Shown: piece by piece, positions 44,337 to 52,599 of the stretch
How positions within the stretch are numbered: the stretch's first letter is position 1
How the letters are laid out: each line of letters starts with the position of its first letter
Assembly: GCF_010550245.1 (NCBI RefSeq)
Contig: NZ_JAAGLU010000002.1
Span: 248,001-312,000 of the forward strand
Length of the DNA: 64,000 nucleotides
Direction: 5' to 3'
From: Streptomyces sp. SID12501
Lineage (GTDB): Bacteria > Actinomycetota > Actinomycetes > Streptomycetales > Streptomycetaceae
Notes under the pieces: model-generated
Told to the model about the DNA's origin: nothing
The model's input: only the letters and a program-made list of their open reading frames with translations
Databases searched by the model: none
Position numbers and translations under genes: made by a program

Positions 44337-44450
44337 TCAGCGGCAGGCCGCACGATTTGGCCTCCATGACCGCCCCGTCCGGCGCCGTCGTCGTGGGTTT
44401 CCGCGGTTCCCGGGCGAGCCGCGGAAACCCACGACGACGGCGCCGGACAT
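44337..44450 (-). other. Short ORF with strong ribosome site in the phosphoketolase leader (USP N-terminal remnant?)
   Basis: ATG 44450 follows AGGAGGTGG at ideal spacing and encodes [15 protein letters not shown] then [10 protein letters not shown], 37 residues. The first 12 resemble a universal stress protein start (VVVGxDGSP). The rest is coded by the second arm of a perfect 30-bp inverted repeat. It may be a leader peptide or a gene remnant. Confidence 0.4.
44377..44448. repeat. Perfect 30-bp inverted repeat
   Basis: Arms 44377-44406 and 44419-44448 are exact reverse complements, with a 12-nt loop. In RNA it would be a very stable hairpin directly covering the start of the small leader ORF, between the OsdR-like boxes and the phosphoketolase gene. 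ATG codons occur just outside both arms. Confidence 0.95.
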
Positions 44451-44520
44451 GGTCTCCACCTCCTGGACCGGGATCGCACGACCCGATTCCAGCCTCGTGC
44501 CGATCGAGCTCGTGGGGCAG

Positions 44521-44554
44521 GGGCCACAGGTCCCCGACAGGGGCCGACCGGCCC
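44521..44554 (-). promoter_or_regulatory. Tandem DevR/OsdR-like boxes before phosphoketolase
   Basis: GGGCC-ACAG-GTCCC (44521-44534) and GGGCC-GACC-GGCCC (44541-44554), both matching all ten positions and exactly 20 bp apart. They lie in a 640-bp gene-free interval (44194-44834) that otherwise holds the leader ORF, the inverted repeat and, at 44698-44810, a minus-strand stretch without start codon (ending GRVRVGTDGRGLQYGDPS) that may be a gene fragment. Confidence 0.6.
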
Positions 44555-44834
44555 TTGCCCCGCCCTCGACACGCTTTCCGGGTCTTCGCCTCGGCCTGGG
44601 CACGCGGAGGACACGGGGTCGCGGAGCGGGTGGGGCGCGGGTCGGCCATGGCGGGGCCGCAGGCCGTCGTGCTCGCGGCCCCGCTCGGGCGGTGGGGTCA
44701 GGACGGGTCGCCGTACTGGAGACCGCGTCCGTCGGTGCCGACGCGGACGCGCCCGAGGGTGTCGGGGTGGCCGGTGATGACGCCGACGCGGCCGATGGCC
44801 GAGGAACCGGCGCGAGGTGTCCCGCCCCTACGCG

Positions 44835-45668
44835 TCACAGCGGATGCCAGGCCGCTCTCTCCCCGTGCGGCCGCACCCTGCCGAAGACCACGTCGGCGAA
44901 GTGGATGCCGAAACCGAGGGTGTCCGGGCGCAGGAGTTCGGCGATCAGGCGGCGCCGGTGGCGCTCGGACCGGACGGGGTCGGTGTCGGAGATCGCGGAC
45001 CACTCGGGGTGCTGTATCTGCAGAGAGGAGAGCAGGGCGTCGCCGAAGGCGAGCAGGCGGGCGCCGTGGGAGGTGATGACGAAGCCGGTGTGCCCGGCGG
45101 TGTGGCCGGGCAGGGCCATGGCGTGCACACCGGGGAAGACCTCGTCACCGGCGAGCACCAGCCTGGTCCGGGGTTCGAGGGCCTCCAGCGCGGGGTCCCG
45201 GTGGTCCTGGTCCCATTCGGTCTTGGGGATCACGAAGGTGGCCCGGGTGAACAGGGGCGGGTCGACGCAGGCCCAGCCGGTGTGGTCGGGGTGGAGGTGG
45301 GTGAAGGCCACCGTCTCGATGTCCTCGGGCGACCGCCCGAGCAGGGCCAGATTGCCGGGCAGCGAGCCGCCGTGCACCGCGCCCCGGTCGGGGTGTCCGG
45401 GGTCCTCCGGTACCGCGCGCGGGCCGAACCCGGCGTCGATCAGCAGGGCCCGGGTGCCGTGCTCGACGAGCAGGCCGCCGGTGTTCGCCACGAGGCGGCG
45501 CGTGTCGTTGAGGTAGGCGCCGTACCTGCCCAGGTGGCGGTCGACGGCCGCGGGCGGACTGCCGGCCGGCTTCAGCAGCATCGCCCCGTCGGGCACATAG
45601 CTGACCTTCAGCTCACCCACGCGCAGGGTACGCACGGCGGAGGGCCTGCGCAGTCGGCTGTCGTTCAC
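44835..45668 (-). CDS. MBL-fold metallo-hydrolase
   Basis: 277 residues. Metal-binding motif AFTHLHPDHTGWA (HxHxDH at about 126-131), then PGHTAGHTGFVI (His), and AFGDALLS (Asp). The N-terminal VRTLRVGELKVSYVPDGAML is typical of lactonase/quorum-quenching-like and arylsulfatase-like members. GTG 45668 has GAGGAG upstream. It lies 145 bp after an MFS gene and may share its function; substrate unknown. Confidence 0.88.
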   Translation of the reverse strand: MNDSRLRRPSAVRTLRVGELKVSYVPDGAMLLKPAGSPPAAVDRHLGRYGAYLNDTRRLVANTGGLLVEHGTRALLIDAGFGPRAVPEDPGHPDRGAVHGGSLPGNLALLGRSPEDIETVAFTHLHPDHTGWACVDPPLFTRATFVIPKTEWDQDHRDPALEALEPRTRLVLAGDEVFPGVHAMALPGHTAGHTGFVITSHGARLLAFGDALLSSLQIQHPEWSAISDTDPVRSERHRRRLIAELLRPDTLGFGIHFADVVFGRVRPHGERAAWHPL

Positions 45669-45813
45669 GGATGGTCTCCTCGCAGGAGGCGAAGGCGCCC
45701 GGCGCGGCTCGGACACGGGGACGGCGCGGCCGTCCGCCGAATGGCGGCGGACGGTCGCGCCGGGTGCGCGGACGGTTCCGGCGGGCGGTGCCGTGTGCCG
45801 GACACGGGACGGC

Positions 45814-47286
45814 CTAGACCGTGGTCCGCTTGCGCAGCAGGGCGCCGACGAGCAGCGCGCCGACGAGGGTGACGACACCGGCCGTGACCATGCCCGCGTG
45901 CAGCCCGCCCAGGATGTCGGCGCGGGACGGAACGGCGCCCGACGAGAGGGCGTTGGTGCGGGCGGCGGCGATCGCGCTCAGACCCGAGACACCGATCGCG
46001 GCCACGTACTGGGGCAGCTGCGACAGTCCGCCCACGACGCCCTGGTCCTCCTCGGTGACGCCCGTGGTCATCACGGTGATGAAGGAGACGACGCTGAAGA
46101 CGTGGCCGAGTCCCATGACCGAGGAGGTGACGAGCAGGGCGACCAGGTTCACGTCCTGGGGCAGGGAGAACATCGCGACCGTGCCGACGCCCTGGATGAG
46201 CAGGCCCGCGGCCAGCACCCGCACCCCGCCGAACCGGCCGAGCAGCCGGGCGACGTACAGGCCGCCGAGCATCGCCGCCGCGCCCTCGCCGAGGTAGCTC
46301 AGACCGGCCTGAAGGGCGGTGAAGCCGAGCACGTCCTGCATGTACAGGCTCAGCAGCACGGTCGTACCGGCGCACATGCCGAAGGTGATCACACCGAACA
46401 GCCCCGACCACTTCACGGACGGCCGGTTCAGCACGGACAGCGGCACCAGCGGCTCCGGGTGGCGCCGCTCGACCAGCAGGAACGCGGCCAGCAGCACCAG
46501 GCCGCCGACGATCGGGCCGAGCGCGGCGGGGCGGGTCCAGCCCTCGTCACCGCCGGTGGAGATGCCGTAGACCAGGCCGAACAGGCCGAGCGTGGACAGG
46601 ATCGCGCCCGGGATGTCCATCCGGCGGGCGGCACGGGACTCGTGGATCGTCGGCAGGGCCAGCGCGCCGGCCAGTGCCACCGCGCCGATCACGCACAGCG
46701 CGACCATGGTCCAGCGCCAGCTGAAGCCGTTGGTGATGACGCCGCCGCCGAGCGCGCCGAGTACGAAGCCCAGCGACATGACCGCGCCGTTGAGGCCCAG
46801 GGCGCGGGCGCGCTTGGGGCCCTCCTGGAAGTAGCCGGTCATCAGGGCGATGGCGGACGGGGCGATCATCGCGGCGGCGGTGCCCTGGCCGATGCGGGTG
46901 GCGATCAGTACGCCGGGGCTGTTCGCGAGGGCGGCGCCGAGCGAGAACAGGGTGAACACGACGACGCCGAGGGTGAACAGCCGCTTGCGGCCGATCAGGT
47001 CGGCGACCCGGGCGAACAGGGGCAGCAGGCTGGCCGAGGGCAGCAGGCTGGCGGTGGCCACCCACTGCAGGGTGCCGGCCGAGGAGAAGCCGAGGGCGTT
47101 GCCGATGTCGGGCAGGGCGACGGTGACGATGGAGAAGTCCAGGCCGCACATGAAGGTGGCGCAGCACAGGGTGATCAGCACCAGCCACTCGCGGGCCCCG
47201 AAGGCGGTGCCGTCGGCGGTGGGCCCGGGTGGTGTGGCGACTTCGTGTGTGGAACTGGTGGGGGGTGAGGATTCGGTGACGGCCAT
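45814..47286 (-). CDS. MFS efflux transporter (DHA2, 14-helix)
   Basis: 490 residues, about 14 helices. Motif LFARVADLIGRKRLFTLGVV (MFS motif A, about 80-99), LDFSIVTVALPDIGNALGFS (DHA2 motif D) and a helix-rich C-terminus ending in Arg/Lys. Probable drug or metabolite/H+ antiporter. AAGGA upstream of the ATG. Divergent from a LysR gene that probably controls it. Confidence 0.9.
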   Translation of the reverse strand: MAVTESSPPTSSTHEVATPPGPTADGTAFGAREWLVLITLCCATFMCGLDFSIVTVALPDIGNALGFSSAGTLQWVATASLLPSASLLPLFARVADLIGRKRLFTLGVVVFTLFSLGAALANSPGVLIATRIGQGTAAAMIAPSAIALMTGYFQEGPKRARALGLNGAVMSLGFVLGALGGGVITNGFSWRWTMVALCVIGAVALAGALALPTIHESRAARRMDIPGAILSTLGLFGLVYGISTGGDEGWTRPAALGPIVGGLVLLAAFLLVERRHPEPLVPLSVLNRPSVKWSGLFGVITFGMCAGTTVLLSLYMQDVLGFTALQAGLSYLGEGAAAMLGGLYVARLLGRFGGVRVLAAGLLIQGVGTVAMFSLPQDVNLVALLVTSSVMGLGHVFSVVSFITVMTTGVTEEDQGVVGGLSQLPQYVAAIGVSGLSAIAAARTNALSSGAVPSRADILGGLHAGMVTAGVVTLVGALLVGALLRKRTTV

Positions 47287-47440
47287 GAGCGGTCCTTCCT
47301 GGCGATCTGACCTGCCGATCTGACGGGCCTGATCAGCTTCGAATCAGGGGGCCTGCGCAACAAGGACGATCTGTGCAACGATCGATTCGCTGGGCTCATC
47401 GTTCGAGGTCGCAGGAGTGAGGGGGTGCGGGAGAACCGTC
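47287..47440. promoter_or_regulatory. Divergent promoter region of LysR and MFS genes
   Basis: 154 bp. An inverted pair CGAATC (47341-47346) and GATTCG (47386-47391) and GTGCAAC/TGCGCAAC repeats could be LysR operator half-sites; weak. Confidence 0.3.
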
Positions 47441-48385
47441 ATGGAACGCCAGGAGATCGAGATTTTCCTGACTCTCGCGGAGGAACTGCACTTCGGCCGG
47501 ACCGCCGACCGCGTGGGGGTCTCGCAGAGCCGGGTCAGCCAGACCATCGCCCGGCTGGAACGCCGTATCGGCGCCAGGCTGTTCGACCGCACCAGCCGCC
47601 AGGTCACGCCGACCCCCATCGGAGAACAGCTCAGGGACGACATCGCGCCCGCGTGGCGGGGGATCGAGGAGGCCGTCACCAAGGCCATGGCGGCCGGCCG
47701 GGGTATCACCGGGATGCTGCGGATCGGCTTCTCCGGCGCGTTCACGGGCCATCTGCTGCACAGCGTCGCCGAGGTGTTCGGACGCCGGTACCCGGGCGTG
47801 GACGTGCAGATACGGCAGGTGCAGATCTCGGACCCCTACGGTCCGCTGCGCGCCGGTGACATCGAGCTCCAGGTCACCGAACCTCCGGTGACCGAGCCGG
47901 ATCTGACGCTGGGTCCGGTGCTGGTGTCGCAGCCGAGGGTGCTGCTGATGGCGTCCGCGCATCCGTTCGCGCGCCGTGAGTCGGTGAGCGTGGAGGACCT
48001 GGCGGAGGCGACGCTGCTGACGGTCGCCGGGAACGTGCCGGCGCACTGGCTGGACCACCACTTCCCGCGGCAGACGCCGTCGGGGCGGCCCATCCCGCAC
48101 GGGCAGGCCATGACGCACTGGGAGGACGCGCTCTCCCTCGTTCTCGCGGGCAAGGGCGTGACACCGGTGGCGGCTGCGGGCGCGCACTACTACAGCCGTC
48201 CCGGCCTGGTCTTCAAGCCGTTCACGGACGCCCCGGCCATCGACTACGCCTTCGTCTGGCCCACCGGCCACGAGACGGCCCGGCTACGGGCCTTCGTCCA
48301 GGTGGCCATGGAGCAGGTACGCGGGGCGGGCGGCCCGGCGCGGGCCGTGGAGAGCCTGTGGGCGGGCGAGGACACAGGCGCCTGA
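47441..48385 (+). CDS. LysR-family transcriptional regulator
   Basis: 314 residues. N-terminal winged HTH: ERQEIEIFLTLAEELHFGRT and RVGVSQSRVSQTIARLERRI, then a substrate-binding domain (ITGMLRIGFSGAFTGHLLHS). GGGAG upstream of the ATG at 47441. Divergently paired with the MFS transporter. Confidence 0.92.
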   Translation: MERQEIEIFLTLAEELHFGRTADRVGVSQSRVSQTIARLERRIGARLFDRTSRQVTPTPIGEQLRDDIAPAWRGIEEAVTKAMAAGRGITGMLRIGFSGAFTGHLLHSVAEVFGRRYPGVDVQIRQVQISDPYGPLRAGDIELQVTEPPVTEPDLTLGPVLVSQPRVLLMASAHPFARRESVSVEDLAEATLLTVAGNVPAHWLDHHFPRQTPSGRPIPHGQAMTHWEDALSLVLAGKGVTPVAAAGAHYYSRPGLVFKPFTDAPAIDYAFVWPTGHETARLRAFVQVAMEQVRGAGGPARAVESLWAGEDTGA

Positions 48386-48425
48386 GGGGGCGTGGTCGTC
48401 CGCAGGCGGGCCCGGCGACACCCGC

Positions 48426-48495
48426 TCACCTGACCGCCCGCCCACCTGCCCCTCCGCCCACCTGACCCCCGCCCGTCCGCCCACCCGCCGACCCG
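48426..48495. repeat. C-rich degenerate repeat (CGCCCACCTG units)
   Basis: Five to six degenerate copies of CCGCCCACCTG/CCGCCCACC between the LysR and SARP genes. No gene. Confidence 0.6.
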
Positions 48496-48510
48496 TCGGG
48501 TGCCTCCGGC

Positions 48511-49317
48511 TCAGAGCAGGGCCCCGGCGCCGGCGGCGGCGAGGTACCGCTGGTCGGGGCTGTCCTGGAGCATCACGCGGTGCAGGGTCGTGGTCGACGG
48601 TGACGGCGGGATGCCGAGGTCGTCGGTCATCCGGCGGTGCAGCGACTGGTAGACCTCCAGCGCCGTGGCCCGGCGGCCCGAGGCGTACAGCGCCCGCATC
48701 AGCTGGGTGTGCACGTTCTCGTGGTACGGGTGGTCGCCGACCAGGGCGACGGCCTCCCCGACCGCCTCCTGGAAGCGCCGGCACAGCAGCAGCGCGTCGA
48801 TGCGCACCTCGCAGGCCGCGAGGTGCGCCTCGTTCAGCACCCGGGCCTGCACGGTGAGCTGGCTGCCGTGCCGGACGTTGCAGAAGGGCGTGCCGCGCCA
48901 CATGGCCAGCGCCTCGCCGAGGGTGTCGGTCGCGGTGTGCGCCTCGCGCTCCTCCAGCAGGCGGCGGGCATCGAGGACCAGCCGCTCGAAGCGCGGCCGG
49001 TCCCATTCGTGGTGTTCGAGGCGCAGCACGTAGCCGTTGCCGTCGGTGACCAGCCGGTGGTCGGCGATGTCGCGGGCGCTGGTGCCACTACCGGCGGCCA
49101 GCGCCTTGCGTATCGCCCCTATGTACGTCTGCAGGGCGGTGGTGGCGGTGCGGGGCGGCTCGCCGTCCCACACCTCGCTCAGCAACGCCGGTACGGACAC
49201 ACGGTGGTTGGCCTTCGCCAGGAGCAGGGCGAGTACCTGCCGCTGCTTGGGTGCGCTGGGGGTGACGTCACGCCCCAGCTCGCGGACGTCGATCGGTCCA
49301 AGGACACGGAACTCCAC
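48511..49317 (-). CDS. SARP-family pathway activator
   Basis: 268 residues: OmpR-like winged helix (FRVLGPIDVRELGRDVTPSA, PKQRQVLALLLAKANHRVSV, LQTYIGAIRKAL) then a bacterial transcriptional activation domain (WDRPRFERLVLDARRLLEER, RRFQEAVGEAVALVGDHPYH). Size of ActII-ORF4/RedD types, no extra ATPase domain. It marks the left side of the biosynthetic cluster and would activate it. Confidence 0.93.
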   Translation of the reverse strand: MEFRVLGPIDVRELGRDVTPSAPKQRQVLALLLAKANHRVSVPALLSEVWDGEPPRTATTALQTYIGAIRKALAAGSGTSARDIADHRLVTDGNGYVLRLEHHEWDRPRFERLVLDARRLLEEREAHTATDTLGEALAMWRGTPFCNVRHGSQLTVQARVLNEAHLAACEVRIDALLLCRRFQEAVGEAVALVGDHPYHENVHTQLMRALYASGRRATALEVYQSLHRRMTDDLGIPPSPSTTTLHRVMLQDSPDQRYLAAAGAGALL

Positions 49318-49504
49318 AGCCCCTCCTCAAGGTGGGTGTCACCGCCCGGTGCAGTGAGCGGTGTACGGGCGAACAGATCGGCAGGAGCCCGCGCCGCTGC
49401 GGGGTTCCTGTGGTGCTGTGCGTGGGGGAAGGGCCGTCAGTGTGCGTGTGGGGGAGGGCCGTCGAGCGGTGGTGGCCGGCTGTCCGGCCGGTATACGGCG
49501 GCGG

Positions 49505-50626
49505 TCAGCCGCTGTTGGGGGCCAGACACACCTCGTGCCCGAGCCTGCGGTGCGCGGAGGCTACGGAGACCAGCGTGGCGTGGCGGTGCCAGCCGGGGTA
49601 GGACCGGCCCGCGAAGTCGTGCAGGCCCAGTTCGGCCTCCGCGACCCCGGCCCGCGCGGTGGTGGCGGAGCCGATGACCGCGAGGGCCCGGTCTCGCCGC
49701 GCCGGGGGCAGGTTGGTCAGCCAGAGCCGGTCGGGCCGTAAGCGTGAGGCGGTCCGGACGCCGACCAGCAGGGCCGGCCGGGTCCCGGCAGGCAGCAGTA
49801 CCTCTGTGGTGCGGAGCCGGGGCTGCCCGGGGGCGAGGGGTGTGGCGGTGGGCGGCCGGGCGTGCCGGCGCAGCAGGTCGCCCGCCGGTTCCGGGGCCGG
49901 GTGGAGGGCCGCCGCGTCCGCCGGGTGGGGACCGGCGGACGCGGCGAGTGACAGGGGCAGGGTGTCGGGCACGGCCACGATCCAGTCCAGGCCGCGGGCC
50001 TGCAGGCCCTCGATCACGGCTGCGGCGTCGATGTGGCCGTCGGTGTGGACGACGACCGGCGGCATCTCGGGTGTGATCCGGGCCAGTCGGTCGGCGAGGG
50101 CGAGGCACAGCTCGGCCGCGGTGGCGTGGCCGGTGGCCTCGGGGATGCGGGCCTGGCGCCGCAGCCGGGCGTCCTCGGTCCAGCGCCGCGGCAGATACAG
50201 CTGCCAGTCCACGGCGAGGTCGCCGAGGTCGCCGGAGAGGAACGCGCCGAGGGCGAGCTGGCAGTTGACGGTGCGTCCGAAGGCGGGCACGAAGCGCCGG
50301 TGGACGCCGACGGACAGCTCGCCCCGCTTGGGGATGACCACGGGGGAGAGCGTCCAGGCGTGCGCGGCGGTGTGCTCGGCGGCCCAGCGGGCGAGTTCGG
50401 CGCGGACGGGGCGCCACTGCCAGGCGCTGTCGTTGACGAACTGCTGCAGCGACTGGGGTGCCGTCGGGGACGGCGTCACCGAGGCCGCTATGCGCCGCAG
50501 CGACTTCTTGCCCTGGGTGGCCAGCAGTCCCTTCAGATAGACGCCTGCCCAACGCCGTTGGTCGGCCCGCGGCAGATGGGCGAAGAGCCGGTGGGCCGGC
50601 GGGACGCACTCCTTGGCCGGATACAT
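49505..50626 (-). CDS. IS701-like protein with degenerate catalytic residues
   Basis: 373 residues homologous to IS701 transposases throughout: LFAHLPRADQRRWAGVYLKG, GVHRRFVPAFGRTVNCQLAL, DWQLYLPRRWTEDARLRRQA and the ending FAGRSYPGWHRHATLV. The first DDE Asp is lost (…SPVVIPKRG… in place of …DDTGFPKKG…) and the Glu of the usual EEDFRDLK segment is replaced by alanine/glycine-rich sequence (ARAGVAEAELGL). No terminal inverted repeats were seen. The frame is intact, suggesting a domesticated DNA-binding protein. A ScbR-type operator lies 34-60 bp upstream. Confidence 0.8.
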   Translation of the reverse strand: MYPAKECVPPAHRLFAHLPRADQRRWAGVYLKGLLATQGKKSLRRIAASVTPSPTAPQSLQQFVNDSAWQWRPVRAELARWAAEHTAAHAWTLSPVVIPKRGELSVGVHRRFVPAFGRTVNCQLALGAFLSGDLGDLAVDWQLYLPRRWTEDARLRRQARIPEATGHATAAELCLALADRLARITPEMPPVVVHTDGHIDAAAVIEGLQARGLDWIVAVPDTLPLSLAASAGPHPADAAALHPAPEPAGDLLRRHARPPTATPLAPGQPRLRTTEVLLPAGTRPALLVGVRTASRLRPDRLWLTNLPPARRDRALAVIGSATTARAGVAEAELGLHDFAGRSYPGWHRHATLVSVASAHRRLGHEVCLAPNSG

Positions 50627-50659
50627 GTACGGACTCCTCTCCCCCGGTCTGCCATGAAT

Positions 50660-50685
50660 ATACAGAACATTCTCTATGTTTCTAT
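50660..50685 (-). promoter_or_regulatory. Gamma-butyrolactone-receptor-type operator before the IS701-like gene
   Basis: AACAT-TCTCT-ATGTT (50666-50680) within a longer imperfect palindrome ATACAGAACAT…ATGTTTCTAT. The 17-bp core AGAACATTCTCTATGTT recurs with two changes before scbR. The region 50627-50935 has no gene. Confidence 0.55.
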
Positions 50686-50935
50686 GGAGGGTGCCGGGCC
50701 GGCAACGGCGGGGAGGGGTGCGCGGCGGCGTGCGTGGTGATGTGCCCGGGTGCTCTGAGCTGCGGCAGGAGTTGCGCCGAGGGTGGCGTCAGGAGTGGTG
50801 TGCCGGGCGCGGAAAATTCCGTACGGGGGCACGAGTGGGCCGGCCGAGGCGATACGGCACGTGTGCGGAACGGCGCATTCAGTGAGGGCGGTCGCGCCGG
50901 AACGAGGCCCTTCGCGGGGTCCGGCGAACCGTCGG

Positions 50936-51547
50936 TCAGTCCTCGCCCCGAGCGGAGGCGGCCGAGGGGGTGATGAGGGTGCCCAGCGCTTTCAGGGCCT
51001 GGGTCAGGTTGTCCTCGGGGCCGTCGCCGGTGACCGTGCGCAGCGAGTCCGGGGAGGCGGTGGTGGCCTCCACGCCGAGCAGGACGTGGGAGAGCAGCGA
51101 GGTCGCCGCCAGCGGGGTCAGCCCGCCGTCCAGGTGATCCTCGCGCCAGGCCCGTTCCAGCGCGTCGCGCAGACCGGGGGCCCAGGAGTCGTACCAGTCG
51201 TGGTCGGCGGCGTGGCCCTCGCGGGTGAGCCGGGCGGCGGCGCGGATGCTCTGTGTGGTGCGCAGCGCGTCGGCCAGTGCGAGCACCTCGTCCAGCACGC
51301 CTCGCAGTCCCGGCGCGGGCGCGGAGTTGTGGAGGACCTCGCGGGTGGCGGCCGTGCCGGCCTCCTGGACGGCGTCCGCCAGGGCCGACTTGCTGGAGAA
51401 GTGGAAGGTCAGCGCGCCCATGGTGACCCCGGCCGATCTGACGATCCGGTGCAGGGAGGTGCCGGCGTAACCATGCTCGGCGAATGCGGCGGACGCGGCC
51501 TCTACGAGTCGCTGCCGGGTCTGCTCCGCCCTCTCCTGCTTCGCCAC
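50936..51547 (-). CDS. TetR/ScbR-family regulator
   Basis: 203 residues. HTH: RQRLVEAASAAFAEHGYAGT and SLHRIVRSAGVTMGALTFHF, similar to gamma-butyrolactone receptors and pseudoreceptors. GTG 51547 with GGAGGAGG upstream. It is divergent from the SDR gene, with a candidate operator between. Confidence 0.9.
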   Translation of the reverse strand: MAKQERAEQTRQRLVEAASAAFAEHGYAGTSLHRIVRSAGVTMGALTFHFSSKSALADAVQEAGTAATREVLHNSAPAPGLRGVLDEVLALADALRTTQSIRAAARLTREGHAADHDWYDSWAPGLRDALERAWREDHLDGGLTPLAATSLLSHVLLGVEATTASPDSLRTVTGDGPEDNLTQALKALGTLITPSAASARGED

Positions 51548-51636
51548 GTGTGCTCGCGCCTCCTCCCGCCCCCCGTGCGCCGCGGACGGCCCGCGACAGC
51601 ACCAACCATAGGTCAAGAGATTCCCAAGAGATCCGG

Positions 51637-51660
51637 AGAACGAGCAGCTCGGAACGTTCT
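51637..51660. promoter_or_regulatory. Candidate operator between TetR and SDR genes
   Basis: AGAACG (51637-51642), 12 bp, CGTTCT (51655-51660), with an inner palindrome CGAGC-A-GCTCG. The outer AGAACG is shared with the scbR operator. Confidence 0.4.
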
Positions 51661-51730
51661 TGGCAGGTTGGCTGGTAAGGACTGTCCCATCCGGCTGACT
51701 ACCTGTGAACCGCCTGTTTGACTGCCTTTC

Positions 51731-52501
51731 ATGATCGAACAGACGTGCGCAATGAGTGGCCGGGTAGTCATGATCACCGGAGCTTCGTCGGGTATCGGCG
51801 CGGCGGCGGCACGCCTCTTCGTCGAGCACGGCGCGGCAGTGGTGGTCACGGCTCGCCGCCACGAACAACTCGCCTCGGTGGTCAAGGAGATCGAGGTGCG
51901 GGGCGGTCGCGCCCTGGCCGTCCCCGGGGACATACGCCGTGGCGAGGACGTCGAGCGTGTCGTCGACGCGGCGGTGGAGCGCTTCGGCCGCCTGGACGCC
52001 GCCTTCAACAACGCTGGCCAGGCCGTGCCCGGCGGCGATCTGCACGAGATGTCGGACGACGACTACGACACCGTCATGGACGTGAACGTCCGGGGCGTGT
52101 GGAACTGCATGCGCCACCAGATCCGCGCCATGCTCGACACCGGCGGTGGCGCGATCGTCAACACCGCGAGCGTGGCCGGTCTCATCGCCACCGGGGTGGG
52201 CGCGCCCTATGTGGCCGCCAAGCATGCGGTGATCGGCCTGACCAAGGCCGCGGCGGCCCAGTACGGGGACCGGGGTATCCGGGTCAACGCGCTGGCCGTG
52301 GGCAGCACGCTCACCGAGATGATGGAGTCGGTCGTCGAGCAGATGCCCGGCGTGGAGCAGACGTTCTTCGCGCGAGCCGTCCAGAAGCGGTTCGCCGCCC
52401 CGGTCGAGGTGGCGCAGGCGGCGCTGTGGCTGTGCGCCGACGCGTCGTCCTTCGTGACCGGCGCGACCATCCCGGTCGACGGCGGCACGCTCGCTGTCTG
52501 A
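51731..52501 (+). CDS. SDR-family ketoreductase
   Basis: 256 residues. Cofactor motif VMITGASSGIGAAAARLF, NNAG, catalytic Ser in NTASVAGL, YVAAKHAV (Tyr, Lys) and the C-terminal FVTGATIPVDGG. In autoregulator loci SDRs reduce the keto group of butyrolactone precursors; a tailoring role is equally possible. Confidence 0.92.
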   Translation: MIEQTCAMSGRVVMITGASSGIGAAAARLFVEHGAAVVVTARRHEQLASVVKEIEVRGGRALAVPGDIRRGEDVERVVDAAVERFGRLDAAFNNAGQAVPGGDLHEMSDDDYDTVMDVNVRGVWNCMRHQIRAMLDTGGGAIVNTASVAGLIATGVGAPYVAAKHAVIGLTKAAAAQYGDRGIRVNALAVGSTLTEMMESVVEQMPGVEQTFFARAVQKRFAAPVEVAQAALWLCADASSFVTGATIPVDGGTLAV

Positions 52502-52599
52502 GACGTCGTACGACCGTCCGCGCCGAGCCCCGGGCCGCCCGGCACCTCGCTTCCACGAGGCACCCGGCCGACCCGGGGCCCGAGGGAGGGCGAAGGGCC

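Noticed and set aside
44698..44834. Possible small gene downstream of the metallo-hydrolase
   Set aside because: Protein-like ending (GRVRVGTDGRGLQYGDPS) but no start codon in frame; at most a fragment.
41611..45516. 1301-codon plus-strand open frame opposite phosphoketolase
   Set aside because: Antisense shadow; no start signal or domain.
47287..47440. Riboswitch or other structured RNA between the MFS and LysR genes
   Set aside because: Only short, weak inverted repeats; explained well enough as a divergent promoter region.
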